Shown one piece after another: positions 18,304 through 27,063 of a stretch of DNA of 64,000 nucleotides (positions are counted from its first letter, which is position 1; each line of letters starts with the position of its first letter). Location of the stretch: NCBI GenBank assembly GCA_017519965.1, contig JAFWRK010000001.1:76495-140494 (forward strand), in the 5' to 3' direction. The DNA is from Bacilli bacterium (GTDB lineage Bacteria > Bacillota_I > Bacilli_A > RF39 > UBA660). The notes beneath the pieces were generated by a model, which was not told the origin of the DNA, made no database searches, and saw only the letters and a program-made list of their open reading frames with translations. A program made the translations under genes and the position numbers.

Positions 18304-19935
18304 TTAAATTATTTCTATTTCTAATGGTTTAATTTTATTATAATCACAAATGAATTTAATATTCTCCATAGATAAAATATTATTTTCAATATTTTGGATT
18401 AAATAGATTAAAGCCACGTCGTTTAAAAGGGAGTCAATACCATCTTTACTGACCTTTTCTGTAGATATATTTAGTCCTAAAAGCTTATATTTATTACTTA
18501 CAGTTTCAGTAATATCTAATTTATTAAATACAAATATTCCATCTAAAAAACTTCCACTAGGATCATAAACAAAGTCTATATAATCATCTATTTCCTTTTC
18601 TATATCTACGTTTAATTCTTCTTTATTTATTTCTTTCAAAGCTCTAACAAGATATGAATATGAAGATAATGCAACATTAAATAGTTCATGAACGTTAGAC
18701 CCATCTTTTATATTAGCATCTAAGTTCATAGATATTTTGGCTTCATCATATGTAGTAAAGTCAGTTATTATCTTATCAAATAACTCATTCATTTTTACTT
18801 TATTGATGTTTTGCTTATCTACATTTTCTTTAGCAAATAGACCTTTTCCACAACTTTTTTGATATTCTTTATATAGCTTATCTTTATCTTTGTTATCTTT
18901 ATCTAGTTCTTTTTCAATATTTTGGAATGTTGTTTTAATATTAGCTCTAGCATTATACTTTTCTACTAAATCTGTAACTATATACTCATATTTATAGTAT
19001 TTCTTTAATATTCTTAAAGTATTATATAAGTCAATTATATTATCTTTAAATTTAAGTTTATCTTCTACTGATAAATCTTGATATGATCCAGTTACTACAA
19101 AAGAATCATAGATTTTATTTCTAGTAGCTGAATCTCTTAAATAGTTATCAATATTATGCTTACCTTGTATGAAGTCTCTTAAAATATTATAATCATCATT
19201 TTCTATATCTTCTTCTAGTGCTTTTCTAGACAAAGTATATACTTCTTCAATATTCTTAAGTTCTACTTCATTCTCTTTTGTTAATTCATCTTCACGTGTC
19301 TTTATATATGATTTTATTTGTTTTTCATATTTTTTTAGTATTGTTAATAGATTTTGTCTTATTTCTAATACTATTTCTGGGCATTCCCAATATACTTTTT
19401 CAAACTTTTTCTTTCTAGTATTTTGATCTGTTGTTTCAAAATATGTATTAAAATAGTCTTCAGTAAACATAGTATATTTAAAGTCTTCTATAGTTAACGT
19501 AACATTCATTACTTCAAAACTCTTTTGGAATTTTTCTAAAATTATATTAAGTTCACTTAAAGATGTTTCTTCTTTTATTGCATATATTAAATCATAGAAT
19601 CCAAGCTTAAAATTATTACTCATAAACTTATTAGTATATATAAGTAAATCTTGTAATTTTTTAAGTTTTTCTTTTCTTTCTTCAAAATTAGAATTTTTAT
19701 TTAGAGGCAATAATACATTACATCTATTTTCTAATTCCACTAGTACTTTTTTCTTGTAGTCTTCATAAATATCTATTTTTTCTCTTACGTAGGCATTTCT
19801 ACCTTCAACAGCTTCTTTATGAAATTTCTTTTTTAATGCTTTTGTCCCACTTTTTCTTTCTAATTCAAAATTATCAATATAATCATTTATTGAGGAGATA
19901 TCTAATACTAAATTACTTTCATCAACTTTGCTCAT
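18304..19935 (-). CDS. Unknown cytosolic coiled-coil-rich protein
   Basis: 543 residues, very rich in Lys and Glu, no signal or membrane segment. Long helical stretches (about 30-90, 180-235, 310-370) look like coiled coils; the last 130 residues are less charged. I recognise no family. It starts with an ATG preceded by GAGGAG that lies inside the end of the 43-codon gene before it, so the two are coupled. It sits in the fibre locus between the AWF-class subunit and the signal peptidase with cytosolic tail, so it may be a cytosolic partner of secretion or assembly. Function cannot be stated. Confidence 0.6.
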   Translation of the reverse strand: MSKVDESNLVLDISSINDYIDNFELERKSGTKALKKKFHKEAVEGRNAYVREKIDIYEDYKKKVLVELENRCNVLLPLNKNSNFEERKEKLKKLQDLLIYTNKFMSNNFKLGFYDLIYAIKEETSLSELNIILEKFQKSFEVMNVTLTIEDFKYTMFTEDYFNTYFETTDQNTRKKKFEKVYWECPEIVLEIRQNLLTILKKYEKQIKSYIKTREDELTKENEVELKNIEEVYTLSRKALEEDIENDDYNILRDFIQGKHNIDNYLRDSATRNKIYDSFVVTGSYQDLSVEDKLKFKDNIIDLYNTLRILKKYYKYEYIVTDLVEKYNARANIKTTFQNIEKELDKDNKDKDKLYKEYQKSCGKGLFAKENVDKQNINKVKMNELFDKIITDFTTYDEAKISMNLDANIKDGSNVHELFNVALSSYSYLVRALKEINKEELNVDIEKEIDDYIDFVYDPSGSFLDGIFVFNKLDITETVSNKYKLLGLNISTEKVSKDGIDSLLNDVALIYLIQNIENNILSMENIKFICDYNKIKPLEIEII

Positions 19936-20053
19936 TTTTTGGCTCCTCTTCTTCTTCTATTATAATGCTATCTTTTAAGTGGTTTATTTCTTGATCTACT
20001 TTTTCATATATTTCAAGTAATTCTTCATTATTAAATATATTTAATTCATCCAT
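19922..20053 (-). CDS. Small acidic protein, 43 residues
   Basis: A short gene starting at an ATG with AGAGGAG 7 bases upstream (minus strand) and ending TGA, overlapping the next gene by 14 bases. The product starts MDELNIFNNEELLEIYEKVD, is one likely helix and ends in an acidic tail (five Glu in a row). Overlap and ribosome site argue that it is real and coupled to the 543-residue protein. No function is recognised. Confidence 0.55.
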   Translation of the reverse strand: MDELNIFNNEELLEIYEKVDQEINHLKDSIIIEEEEEPKNEQS

Positions 20054-20068
20054 ATTTTCACTCCTCTA

Positions 20069-20100
20069 GAAGAAAAGACCTTCTTTTATGAAGGCCTTGA
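20069..20100 (-). terminator. Terminator after the AWF-class subunit gene
   Basis: Minus-strand stem AAGGCCTTC / GAAGGTCTT (one G-U pair) with a 6-base loop and a following T-rich tract. It would let the two-gene subunit operon be expressed separately from the genes downstream. Confidence 0.8.
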
Positions 20101-20116
20101 TTATATTTATTATATA

Positions 20117-21145
20117 TTAAACTAATACGAAGTTCATATTATAAGTAATAGCGTCTCCAGATGCTGTATTTTCACAATCTACGTCTTGACCTTCAATCCA
20201 TAGATAGAATCTTACTTTAGTAATACCTGCTTCTAAAGTGAACCAGTTTTGATCAGCTGCTAATGGTCCGTCAGGTGTTTTTAATGCTGGAGTAACTGAT
20301 TTAAAGTTAGTTCCAATTGGGTTACTTTGTGAACCTAGATCTTTTAAGCTAACTCCAGTAGACATAACTGCATCTACACCATAGTAACTAGCTATTTGTT
20401 GAGTACTTGTAACTGATAAGTTATAAGTAGATAATGCATCTGCTATAGCTGCATCTGTATGAACGTTATTATTTGGTTCCCAGATTATCATATCTGTTCC
20501 ACCACCAACACCTTGGATAGTTGATGCGTTAGATCCGATAGTTGCTTTTCCTAATTTAATGAATGCTACACGAGCTGCATTCTTTAATCCTTTGTTAGTT
20601 GCTCCAGTAGATGTTGCTACTGATGAACCTGTTCCTAATTTTACTGTTGAGTTTTGAGTTACCATAAAGAATAAGTCAAATGCAACGAAATCTCCTGTAT
20701 CACCTTTTGTTTCAGTTGATTTAGTAGATTTTAATATTGTATTACCTCCAGAATCACTTGCTAATTCTCCTAAATACATATTTAATTTATCATTTGCTAT
20801 AGTTCCTCCAGTTGATACTGGTTTAACTGTAGTAGATGCTGTATTGTTATGTGTTCTAAATGGTAATTGATTTGTGTTTGTTGTATACAATGTTGATTGT
20901 CCTAATGTTGAATTTAAATCAGCATTAGTAATAATTGTTTTCCAGTTAACACCGTCAACTGATACTTGAATACCATTAGCTGTAGCTACTTGTACATCGA
21001 TTGCTTCAACAGTTATTGTTTTATTTGAAGTGAACCATGCATAAGTATTAGCAGTTAAGATTATTCCTGTGAATACTACTAGTAATAATGCTAGTAAAAT
21101 TTTTCTTCTTCTTCTTTTATCTTTCTTTTTTTCTTGCTTAGTCAT
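20117..21145 (-). CDS. TasA-like/SipW-type exported protein (AWF class), probable main fibre subunit
   Basis: 342 residues. A strongly basic N terminus (MTKQEKKKDKRRRRK), a hydrophobic segment (about 16-32) and the motif NTYAWFTSN form a classic SipW-type signal. The mature part is Ser/Thr/Gly/Asn-rich and beta-predicted, ending with FYLWIEGQDVDC, a motif seen in TasA/camelysin-like proteins (WIEGxDxxC) and shared with the upstream gene. Only the C-terminal cysteine is prominent. The gene has a strong ribosome site (GGGAGGAG), starts 2 bases after its neighbour's stop and is followed by a terminator, so the pair forms a short operon under a strong promoter at 21913-21941. Codons look more regular than in neighbouring genes, which would fit high expression (impression only). 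Confidence 0.78.
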   Translation of the reverse strand: MTKQEKKKDKRRRRKILLALLLVVFTGIILTANTYAWFTSNKTITVEAIDVQVATANGIQVSVDGVNWKTIITNADLNSTLGQSTLYTTNTNQLPFRTHNNTASTTVKPVSTGGTIANDKLNMYLGELASDSGGNTILKSTKSTETKGDTGDFVAFDLFFMVTQNSTVKLGTGSSVATSTGATNKGLKNAARVAFIKLGKATIGSNASTIQGVGGGTDMIIWEPNNNVHTDAAIADALSTYNLSVTSTQQIASYYGVDAVMSTGVSLKDLGSQSNPIGTNFKSVTPALKTPDGPLAADQNWFTLEAGITKVRFYLWIEGQDVDCENTASGDAITYNMNFVLV

Positions 21146-21147
21146 GT

Positions 21148-21867
21148 TTAAGCTCCTCCCTTTCCTGTTCCTGAAACATGTTCTTCAGTTATATCCATGT
21201 GCATTTTAATTTCTCCTCCAAGGAGATCATTTAAGCACTCTGGATCATCTCCTTCAATCCATACTACTATTGTAAATCGATCTTTCGTATTAGGCTTGAA
21301 ATTCTTTCTTTGTTCCAATAAGGCAACGTCCTTAGAATAAAATTTCTTTGTACCTTCTTCTGCTCCACCATTTTTAGCGGCTTTTGCATAGATAGTAGGT
21401 TTACCATTTAGATATACCATTATTCTAATTGCTTCATCTACATTTCTTATAGTGTCGTCTATATCTAATTCATACCAATAATGTACTGCTTCTTTTCCAT
21501 TATTTACGACATAAAAACTGTAAGCAATATAATTTTCTCCATTATGGGATCCATTAGCTTCAGTATCAAGATTCTCTGGTAACCATTTTATTGATATGTT
21601 ATCCATATACTCAATGGTTTCTGCAGATAATTTTCTTGTTTTACTGTTCTGCTCACCTGTTTCTGTCAAAAATATGTTTTTTCTATTAGACATATTCTTA
21701 TCTAAAGAAACTGTAAATCGTCCACCTTTATAGGCAACATATAAAAATAGATATATAGTAGATATTATAATTAGTAATAATAGTAATGTGACTTTAACTA
21801 TTCTGACTACAAGTTTTCTCTTGTAAATCTTATCGGCTTTTACACCAATTCCATTTCCATCATTCAT
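21148..21867 (-). CDS. Exported TasA-family-like protein, first gene of the subunit operon
   Basis: 239 residues from the ATG at 21867 (GGTGATGG upstream); a TTG 8 codons earlier is also open but less likely. It has a basic stub, a membrane segment (about 22-44) and no clear AKY or AWF motif (YKGGRF instead), so it may stay membrane-anchored. The C-terminal VVWIEGDDPEC matches the WIEGxDxxC motif of the next gene's product, so the two are paralogues. It probably acts as anchor or initiator next to the main subunit, as TapA does for TasA; this is an inference from order and anchor. Confidence 0.7.
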   Translation of the reverse strand: MNDGNGIGVKADKIYKRKLVVRIVKVTLLLLLIIISTIYLFLYVAYKGGRFTVSLDKNMSNRKNIFLTETGEQNSKTRKLSAETIEYMDNISIKWLPENLDTEANGSHNGENYIAYSFYVVNNGKEAVHYWYELDIDDTIRNVDEAIRIMVYLNGKPTIYAKAAKNGGAEEGTKKFYSKDVALLEQRKNFKPNTKDRFTIVVWIEGDDPECLNDLLGGEIKMHMDITEEHVSGTGKGGA

Positions 21868-21886
21868 ACCATCACCACACCGTAGC

Positions 21887-21948
21887 TGCAATATTCTATT
21901 TTTTATACAATAAGTATATCTTAATTTTTTGAAGAGTGCAATATTCTA
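21887..21948 (-). promoter_or_regulatory. Strong promoter with paired 12-bp operator-like repeats
   Basis: Minus-strand -35 TTGCAC (21936-21941), 17-base spacer, -10 TATACT (21913-21918). The 12-mer TGCAATATTCTA (plus strand) occurs exactly at 21887-21898 and 21937-21948, start to start 50 bp apart (about five helical turns). One copy overlaps the -35 and the other lies just past the expected transcript start. This geometry is typical of sites bound cooperatively by a repressor. No adjacent regulator gene is present. Confidence 0.65.
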
Positions 21949-21974
21949 AATATAATTTTTTTTAATTTTTTGAT

Positions 21975-22814
21975 TTATTGTTTAAATCTTTCTTTGAATG
22001 TGCAATTTAAACATAACTTTTCACAAGGATTTCTATCTTGAAATGATTGTTTTAATTTTTTATACTTTTCTTTATTTATTATAGTTTCTAATGATTCTTT
22101 ATATATATTTCCTAAGTTTATTACTCCATTACTATCTAAACAACATGGTACTACTGTTCCATCTACTAAAATAGCTATTTGTGTTTTTAGAGCCATGCAA
22201 TATCCTTTTAAATTATTATCACTATTTAAGTCTGGCCATAAAAATTCATTATCTTTATCTATATATAGATTATTGTCTATTTTAATATTATTACTTTTAT
22301 ATATTTTATCCACAATATCTGTGGAAAGATTATAATGTTCTATTATTTTTTCCACTATTTCCTGTGACTTATTATCAAATTCGCCATTTTTTAATGTCCA
22401 TAATCTATATATAACCGTTGTATCCTTTAAATAAATATCTCTAGTTTCTAGTATTTCTTCTAAATAGTTTTCTTTATCATTTTCTGAATGTAATGATATA
22501 TTTATCTTATTTAGATTAGGTTTATTACATATAAGTTTTATTTTATCTTTAAGAAGAGTACCATTTGTAGTTAGATTAACTTTTAAATTATAGTTATTTG
22601 CTAGATCTATTATTTTATCTATATCTTTATGTAGTAATGGTTCTCCTTTAACATGAAGATATATATAATCTGTGTAATCTTTTATCTCATTAAATATATG
22701 ATTTGCTTTTTCTAATGAAATATACCCTTTATTTTTTGTTACTTTAGAACAGAAACTGCAATTTAAGTTACATATATTTGTTATTTCTATGTATATCTTT
22801 TTATATTTTTTCAT
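21975..22814 (-). CDS. Radical SAM/SPASM-like protein
   Basis: 279 residues. The N-terminal CNLNCSFC (CxxxCxxC, about 13-20) binds the SAM-cleaving 4Fe-4S cluster; LHVKGEPLLH and NLTTNGTLL are the usual radical-SAM GGEP-like and beta-strand segments. The C terminus carries PCCLDSNG and CEKLCLNCTF cysteines of SPASM type, which bind extra clusters; such proteins often modify peptides, but no precursor peptide is visible next door. It starts 4 bases after the PgeF-like gene and ends about 30 bases before the fibre promoter. Substrate unknown. Confidence 0.85.
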   Translation of the reverse strand: MKKYKKIYIEITNICNLNCSFCSKVTKNKGYISLEKANHIFNEIKDYTDYIYLHVKGEPLLHKDIDKIIDLANNYNLKVNLTTNGTLLKDKIKLICNKPNLNKINISLHSENDKENYLEEILETRDIYLKDTTVIYRLWTLKNGEFDNKSQEIVEKIIEHYNLSTDIVDKIYKSNNIKIDNNLYIDKDNEFLWPDLNSDNNLKGYCMALKTQIAILVDGTVVPCCLDSNGVINLGNIYKESLETIINKEKYKKLKQSFQDRNPCEKLCLNCTFKERFKQ

Positions 22815-22818
22815 ATTA

Positions 22819-23538
22819 TTACTCTTCTTCTGTAAATACTATGCATGTAGCATGTTTACCTACTTTATTACCAATTTTTGAATAATATTTATCGGCTTCT
22901 ACTGTATCTGTTGAATCAAAATATATATTATTTGGATCTACTATTTCTAAATACAATTCATTAAATATTGTATATCTAATATCTAGATGAATCTGATTAT
23001 TAATTTCTTCTATAGATTTCTTAAATATTTTTTCATTTAATTCCATTTTTTTATCAATAATATATTTTTCTTTAGATGGACATGGTCCTATATAAAAAGT
23101 CATTTCAAATGTTGCAGCATTGGTTTCTAACATTAATGCCTCTGTAATATTTCTTATTAAATCATTATTTATATTTTCTATAGTTCCTAATCCTACTGCT
23201 ACTGTTGTTTTATCATTTTCATCTTTAGCATATCCAACTATTACAGGATCATCATTTGTTTCTACTATAATAGGAGTATTAATATTATCTTCTTTTAAGG
23301 TATAAATATAGTCCTTAGAATTCTTATTATTGCTTGTAATAGTCTTTTTACCTATCTTATTATTTTTATTATTCATAATATAATAATTTTTAATATCTAT
23401 ATTATTCTTCTTAAATAGTTTATTTACTTTATTATCATATAATTTATCTATTTCTTCTTTAGTAAGATTTGGATAATACTTCTTTTCTTTAGTAAATATT
23501 CCATCTAATCTTGTTGATGTAAAAATATTTAACTTCAT
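22819..23538 (-). CDS. PgeF/YfiH (laccase-domain) homologue without catalytic residues
   Basis: 239 residues. The overall order matches the YfiH/PgeF family (purine nucleoside phosphorylase once called polyphenol oxidase): STRLDG start, a central strand pair, FYIGPCPSKEKYIID (about 148-162) matching the family IGPCI..xxYEVD segment, and KVGKHATCIVF at the end. The zinc-binding residues are absent: the TADCxPV box reads ETNDDPVIV, the AVHAGWRGT box reads AVGLGTIEN, and the first histidine box reads MNNKNNKIG. It is probably not an enzyme of the known type. It lies between uvrB and the radical SAM gene with tight spacing. Confidence 0.65.
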   Translation of the reverse strand: MKLNIFTSTRLDGIFTKEKKYYPNLTKEEIDKLYDNKVNKLFKKNNIDIKNYYIMNNKNNKIGKKTITSNNKNSKDYIYTLKEDNINTPIIVETNDDPVIVGYAKDENDKTTVAVGLGTIENINNDLIRNITEALMLETNAATFEMTFYIGPCPSKEKYIIDKKMELNEKIFKKSIEEINNQIHLDIRYTIFNELYLEIVDPNNIYFDSTDTVEADKYYSKIGNKVGKHATCIVFTEEE

Positions 23539-23548
23539 ATTCTCACCT

Positions 23549-25501
23549 CTATTCTGATTTCATTTCAAATAATATATCACGTAATTCCATAGCTCTTTCA
23601 AAGTTAAGTGACTTAGCTGCTTCTCTCATTTCTTGTTCTATAGATTCCATTATTTGTTCTTTTTCTTTTCTACTTATTTGTTTAGGTTTCTTATTGCCTT
23701 TTTCTTCTGATGTATTACTAATTACATCTCTTATTTCCTTCTGAATTGTTTCTGGAATAATATTATTATCTTTATTATATTTATCTTGAATACTTCTACG
23801 TCTTGAAGTTTCATCTATAGCATATTGCATGGATTCTGTAATCTTATCTCCATACATTATTACATGACCATGAGAGTTTCTGGCACATCTACCTATAGTT
23901 TGAATTAAACTTCTAGTACTTCTTAAGAATCCTTCTTTATCAGCATCTAATATTGCTATTAAAGATACTTCTGGAATATCTAAACCTTCTCTTAATAGAT
24001 TTATTCCTACTAATACATCATATTTACCTGTACGAACATCATGTATTATTTGCATTCTTTCTAATGTTTTTACTTCACTATGTAGATATGCTACTTTAAT
24101 ATCTAATTCTTTTAAATAATTTGTTAATTCTTCAGCCATTCTAATAGTTAATGTAGTTACTAATGTTCTTTCATTCTTACTTATTCTTTCTCTTATTTCT
24201 CCCAATAAGTCATCAATTTGTCCTTCACTTTGTCTTACTTCAATTGTTGGATCTAATAATCCTGTAGGTCTTATAATTTGTTCTATATACTTATTATTAG
24301 TATATCCTAATTCTATATCTCCTGGAGTTGCTGAAACAAAGATAGCTTGATTTATTTTCTTCTCAAATTCTTCATACTTTAGTGGTCTATTATCTAGCGC
24401 ACTAGGTAATCTAAATCCATATTCTACTAAGTTTAATTTTCTTGCTCTATCTCCATTGTACATTCCTCTTACTTGTGGAAGAGTAACATGTGATTCATCT
24501 ACTACTAATAAATAATCATCTCCAAAGAAATCCATTAATGTTGTAGGGGTTTCTCCAGGTTTTCTTCCAGCAAGTGGAGCTGAATAGTTTTCTACTCCTG
24601 AACAAAAACCAGTTTCTTCTAACATTTCAATATCATAATTAGTTCTTTGTTCTAGTCTTTCTGCAGCTAATAACTTATTATTACTTTTTAACTCTTCTAA
24701 TCTATCTTTTAATTCTTCTTTTATTCTAACAATTGCATCTTTTAGTTTCTCTTCACTAACTACGAAGTGGCTTGCTGGAAAGATTGAAACATTTTTTACT
24801 TTATTAATTACTGCTCCAGTAAGTGTATCTATTTCACTTATTCTATCTATTTCATTATCAAAGAACTCTATTCTATATCCAGTATTATTTTGATTAGCTG
24901 GAATTATTTCTACTATATCTCCTCTTACTCTAAAAGTACCTCTTTTAAAGTCTAAGTCATTTCTTTCATATAACATATCTACTAACTTAGTTAACATTTG
25001 ATTCCTATCTATTGTTTCTCCTACTGATAAAGTTAACATTTTACTTTTATATTCTTCTACTTCTCCAATACCATATATACATGATACTGATGCTACTACT
25101 ATTACATCATCTCGAGATAATAGTGCACTTGTTGCTGCATGACGTAATTCATCTATTTCATCATTAATAGAAGAATCTTTTTCAATATAAGTATCAGTTG
25201 AGGGAACATAAGCTTCAGGTTGATAATAATCATAATAAGACACAAAATATTCAACTCTATTTTCTGGGAATAATTCTTTTAATTCACTATATAATTGTCC
25301 AGCTAATGTTTTATTATGTGCTAATACTAATGTCTTTTTATTAACTTCTTTTATAACATTAGCTATAGTAAATGTTTTACCTGTTCCTGTAGCTCCTAAT
25401 AATACTTGATATTTTTCTTTATTATTTATTCCATCTACTAGTTTCTTAATAGCAGTTGGTTGATCTCCACTAGGTTTATATTTAGATACTAGATTAAACA
25501 T
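23549..25501 (-). CDS. uvrB: Excinuclease ABC subunit B
   Basis: 650 residues. UvrB is the helicase-like core of nucleotide excision repair, loaded by UvrA. Visible: [10 protein letters not shown], Walker [11 protein letters not shown] (about 38), the beta-hairpin [16 protein letters not shown] box, [22 protein letters not shown], and a C-terminal UVR motif. The ATG at 25501 has AAAGGAG upstream and gives the usual N terminus; 17 further in-frame codons upstream are unlikely to be used. Normally uvrA follows uvrB; here two other genes and the fibre locus do. Confidence 0.97.
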   Translation of the reverse strand: MFNLVSKYKPSGDQPTAIKKLVDGINNKEKYQVLLGATGTGKTFTIANVIKEVNKKTLVLAHNKTLAGQLYSELKELFPENRVEYFVSYYDYYQPEAYVPSTDTYIEKDSSINDEIDELRHAATSALLSRDDVIVVASVSCIYGIGEVEEYKSKMLTLSVGETIDRNQMLTKLVDMLYERNDLDFKRGTFRVRGDIVEIIPANQNNTGYRIEFFDNEIDRISEIDTLTGAVINKVKNVSIFPASHFVVSEEKLKDAIVRIKEELKDRLEELKSNNKLLAAERLEQRTNYDIEMLEETGFCSGVENYSAPLAGRKPGETPTTLMDFFGDDYLLVVDESHVTLPQVRGMYNGDRARKLNLVEYGFRLPSALDNRPLKYEEFEKKINQAIFVSATPGDIELGYTNNKYIEQIIRPTGLLDPTIEVRQSEGQIDDLLGEIRERISKNERTLVTTLTIRMAEELTNYLKELDIKVAYLHSEVKTLERMQIIHDVRTGKYDVLVGINLLREGLDIPEVSLIAILDADKEGFLRSTRSLIQTIGRCARNSHGHVIMYGDKITESMQYAIDETSRRRSIQDKYNKDNNIIPETIQKEIRDVISNTSEEKGNKKPKQISRKEKEQIMESIEQEMREAAKSLNFERAMELRDILFEMKSE

Positions 25502-25561
25502 ATGAATTACTCCTTTCAATATATAGGTTTTTTCGATATATAATTTTATCATTCTTAGTAT

Positions 25562-25586
25562 AAAAAAACAAGGAAGTCTCCTTGTT
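25562..25586 (-). terminator. Terminator after the first histidine kinase
   Basis: Stem AACAAGGA / TCCTTGTT, 4-base loop, then a T tract on the minus strand. Confidence 0.88.
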
Positions 25587-25606
25587 AGTATGTATTATTT
25601 TTATTA

Positions 25607-27049
25607 TTATAATTCTTCATTATTAACTATTTTTTGATTAATAGTTACTAGGAATGTAGTACCTACTCCTTCAGTACTATTTACTGTGATTTTTCCTTCT
25701 AGTAATTCAACTAAAGATTTCGTAATTGATAGCCCTAATCCCGTTCCTGTAATATCACTGTCTTTATTATCAGATGTTCTATAGAATCTATTAAATATAT
25801 TTTTAATATCTTCTTCTTTTATACCTTTACCAGTATCTGTAATGGAAATTCTTAGATTACATTTATCTTTATTATTAATACAATCTATTGCTAACTCTAT
25901 ATATCCAGAGTCTGTATATTTAGCTGCATTACTTAGTAGATTATTAATAATTGTTTCTATCTTTTTAGAGTCTCCATATAATACTTCTGGTAATTCATCA
26001 CTTATTCTTTTTCTTATTTCTATAGGTTTATATCCTATTCTTAATTTTAAAGTCTTTTCTACACTATCTAATAATTCTTTTGTTTTATAATTACTATTTT
26101 CTATCTCTATTGCTTTAGAGTCTAGTTTGTTTATATCTAATATTCCATCTACTAATTCTAGTAGATTATTAGATGACTTTAATATATCATCTATATCTTG
26201 TTTAGTGTCTTCTTCTTCAGTATTATCTTTTATCATTTGAGATAGTCCAACTATTGCATTAAGTGGGGTTCTTAATTCATGTGACATAGATGATAAGAAT
26301 TCACTTTTAGCATTATTTGCTTTTTCAGCTGTCTCTTTAGCTAAAGTAAGTTCAGTTATTAACTTTATATCAGGGTTTTCAATTGTATGATACATAAGAT
26401 AACTAACTATTGTCATGAATAGTGTTGCTAATGGAGAAGAAATAGTTTGATATAAAAGACTAGTTCCTTCTATAATGAATCCAAATAATATTATAAAATA
26501 TATTGGTATTATTTTCTTTTTATTAGCTTTTTTAATATTAGCTATAATTGATATTATTGCAAAGAATACAAATGTAATTGGTGCTAAATTGCCAAAAAGA
26601 GCTCCTCCTGATATCTTTGCACCAATCTCTCCATTGTTAGGAAAATACATCTCAACTGGTAATAATAATTGTACAGTGGCTACTAGCGCAATAAATAATA
26701 ATATAAAAGTATTAATCTTTTTCTCATTTTTAGTATATAAGTTAAATAGATTTTCTCTATTTTCATTTGTGATTACTATTATGTAATAAGAAAGAAGAAA
26801 GTACCAAATATCACATACAACATAGTACACTTTAAATAAACCAACTATTAAAGGCATCCAATCTCTTCTTAGTACTACTATTAATAAAAAAATTATATAA
26901 TCTATTAATATTAATAAATTAATTATTAATAGTTTTCTATATATTCTATTTTCTATATTAGGAGAATTCTTTTTTGAAAAATATATTCCTAATAAGAATA
27001 ATAAAAATAGTAGTGCTACTAAACATATTGAAAAATTAGCTTTATACAT
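25607..27049 (-). CDS. Membrane sensor histidine kinase (paralogue A)
   Basis: 480 residues. The N-terminal half has about seven membrane segments (first about 225 residues), so it senses within the membrane and has no large outside domain. Then HisKA with the phosphoacceptor box [13 protein letters not shown] (His near 256) and HATPase_c with [20 protein letters not shown] and [13 protein letters not shown]. No receiver or HAMP domain. It is 15 bases after a close paralogue, with no response-regulator gene in the window, so its partner is elsewhere. Confidence 0.9.
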   Translation of the reverse strand: MYKANFSICLVALLFLLFLLGIYFSKKNSPNIENRIYRKLLIINLLILIDYIIFLLIVVLRRDWMPLIVGLFKVYYVVCDIWYFLLSYYIIVITNENRENLFNLYTKNEKKINTFILLFIALVATVQLLLPVEMYFPNNGEIGAKISGGALFGNLAPITFVFFAIISIIANIKKANKKKIIPIYFIILFGFIIEGTSLLYQTISSPLATLFMTIVSYLMYHTIENPDIKLITELTLAKETAEKANNAKSEFLSSMSHELRTPLNAIVGLSQMIKDNTEEEDTKQDIDDILKSSNNLLELVDGILDINKLDSKAIEIENSNYKTKELLDSVEKTLKLRIGYKPIEIRKRISDELPEVLYGDSKKIETIINNLLSNAAKYTDSGYIELAIDCINNKDKCNLRISITDTGKGIKEEDIKNIFNRFYRTSDNKDSDITGTGLGLSITKSLVELLEGKITVNSTEGVGTTFLVTINQKIVNNEEL

Positions 27050-27063
27050 TTTATCAACCTCTT

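Noticed and set aside
21975..23538. Radical SAM gene as maker of a modified peptide from a neighbouring precursor
   Set aside because: No short precursor-like ORF is seen next to it, and the neighbour is a PgeF-like protein.
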